NCBI GenBank assembly: GCA_945898105.1
Contig: CAMDHL010000029.1
Span: 1 to 13,773, forward strand
Reading direction: 5' to 3'
DNA from: Comamonas sp. lk
Lineage (GTDB): Bacteria; Pseudomonadota; Gammaproteobacteria; Burkholderiales; Burkholderiaceae_C
Length of the DNA: 13,773 nucleotides
Positions 13,522 to 13,773 of this stretch are shown in pieces; position 1 is the stretch's first letter; every line of letters starts with the position of its first letter. A program made the translations under genes and the position numbers. The notes beneath the pieces were generated by a model. That model ran no database searches, was not told where the DNA came from, and was given only the letters and a program-made list of their open reading frames with translations.

Positions 13522-13773
13522 TCACTGCGCCTGAAACCCGCTAGCCTTAATGATGCGCGCCCAAGTCTGCGCGTAAGCCTGTTCCCGGCTTGCCAATTGG
13601 GCCGATGACATAAATCCCACCGTCAGACCCATGGCGGTAAGCGGATCGCGCACTTCGGGCATCGCAAGCACTTTGGTGAGCGCATCGGAGAAGCGGTCGA
13701 TGACCGCTTTAGGCGTGCCGGCTGGGGCAAAAAAGCCGTAGTAGGGTACGTCTTCAAAACCGGCCAGCCCCAG
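13522..13773 (-). CDS. Bug/TctC-type tripartite tricarboxylate transporter substrate-binding protein, C-terminal fragment
   Basis: The frame is open from the window edge to a TGA at 13522-13524, giving the last 83 residues. Seen: YYGFFAPAGTPKAVIDRFSDAL (residues 11-32), KVLAMPEVRDPLTAMGL (34-50) and the C-terminal WARIIKASGF (71-80). These are the standard features of the Bug (Bordetella uptake gene)/TctC family of periplasmic binding proteins, which are greatly expanded in Burkholderiales and bind small carboxylates and amides. The start lies outside the window. It converges on the TetR gene with a 108-base gap. Ligand unknown; a pyridine carboxylate or a dicarboxylate from the pathway would fit but is a guess. 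Confidence 0.85.
   Translation of the reverse strand: MGLAGFEDVPYYGFFAPAGTPKAVIDRFSDALTKVLAMPEVRDPLTAMGLTVGFMSSAQLASREQAYAQTWARIIKASGFQAQ

Overview
The window reads as a chromosomal catabolic region of a betaproteobacterium, most likely order Burkholderiales (Comamonadaceae-like). The reasons are the moderately high G+C, genes packed with ATGA/GTGA overlaps, a Bug/TctC-type solute-binding protein at the right edge, and the combination of HAAT-type (Liv) transporters with CoxLMS-like molybdenum hydroxylases. The genus assignment is inference. No RNA genes, IS elements, phage genes or CRISPR arrays are visible.

Layout. (1) 1-920, plus strand: the 3' part of a nitrile hydratase beta subunit, then a nitrile hydratase accessory/activator protein coupled to it by an ATGA overlap. 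(2) 942-12546, minus strand: one tightly packed run of 12 genes. In transcription order these are a NicX-like 2,5-dihydroxypyridine dioxygenase; a CoxG-like SRPBCC protein; the FAD, 2Fe-2S and Mo-cofactor subunits of a xanthine-dehydrogenase-family hydroxylase; an HGGGW-type alpha/beta hydrolase resembling kynurenine formamidases; a complete LivKHMGF-type ABC importer; and a second alpha/beta hydrolase that is a candidate N-formylmaleamate deformylase (NicD-like). (3) 12547-12822: a divergent control region with a good sigma70-type promoter for the minus-strand operon. (4) 12823-13413, plus strand: a TetR-family regulator, probably the local controller. (5) 13522-13773, minus strand: the C-terminal end of a Bug/TctC periplasmic binding protein, cut by the window edge.

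How the genes may work together. The ABC importer would bring in an N-heteroaromatic compound or a related amide. The molybdenum hydroxylase would add a hydroxyl from water next to the ring nitrogen. The NicX-like enzyme would open 2,5-dihydroxypyridine to N-formylmaleamate, and one of the two hydrolases would remove the formyl group to give maleamate. The operon is bounded on both sides (divergent regulator and promoter at one end, convergent nitrile hydratase genes at the other), yet it has no flavin monooxygenase, pyridine-carboxylate decarboxylase, maleamate amidase or maleate isomerase. This makes a substrate needing only one ring hydroxylation, such as 3-hydroxypyridine, an attractive but unproven guess. 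The nitrile hydratase next door could supply pyridine amides from cyanopyridines, or may be unrelated.
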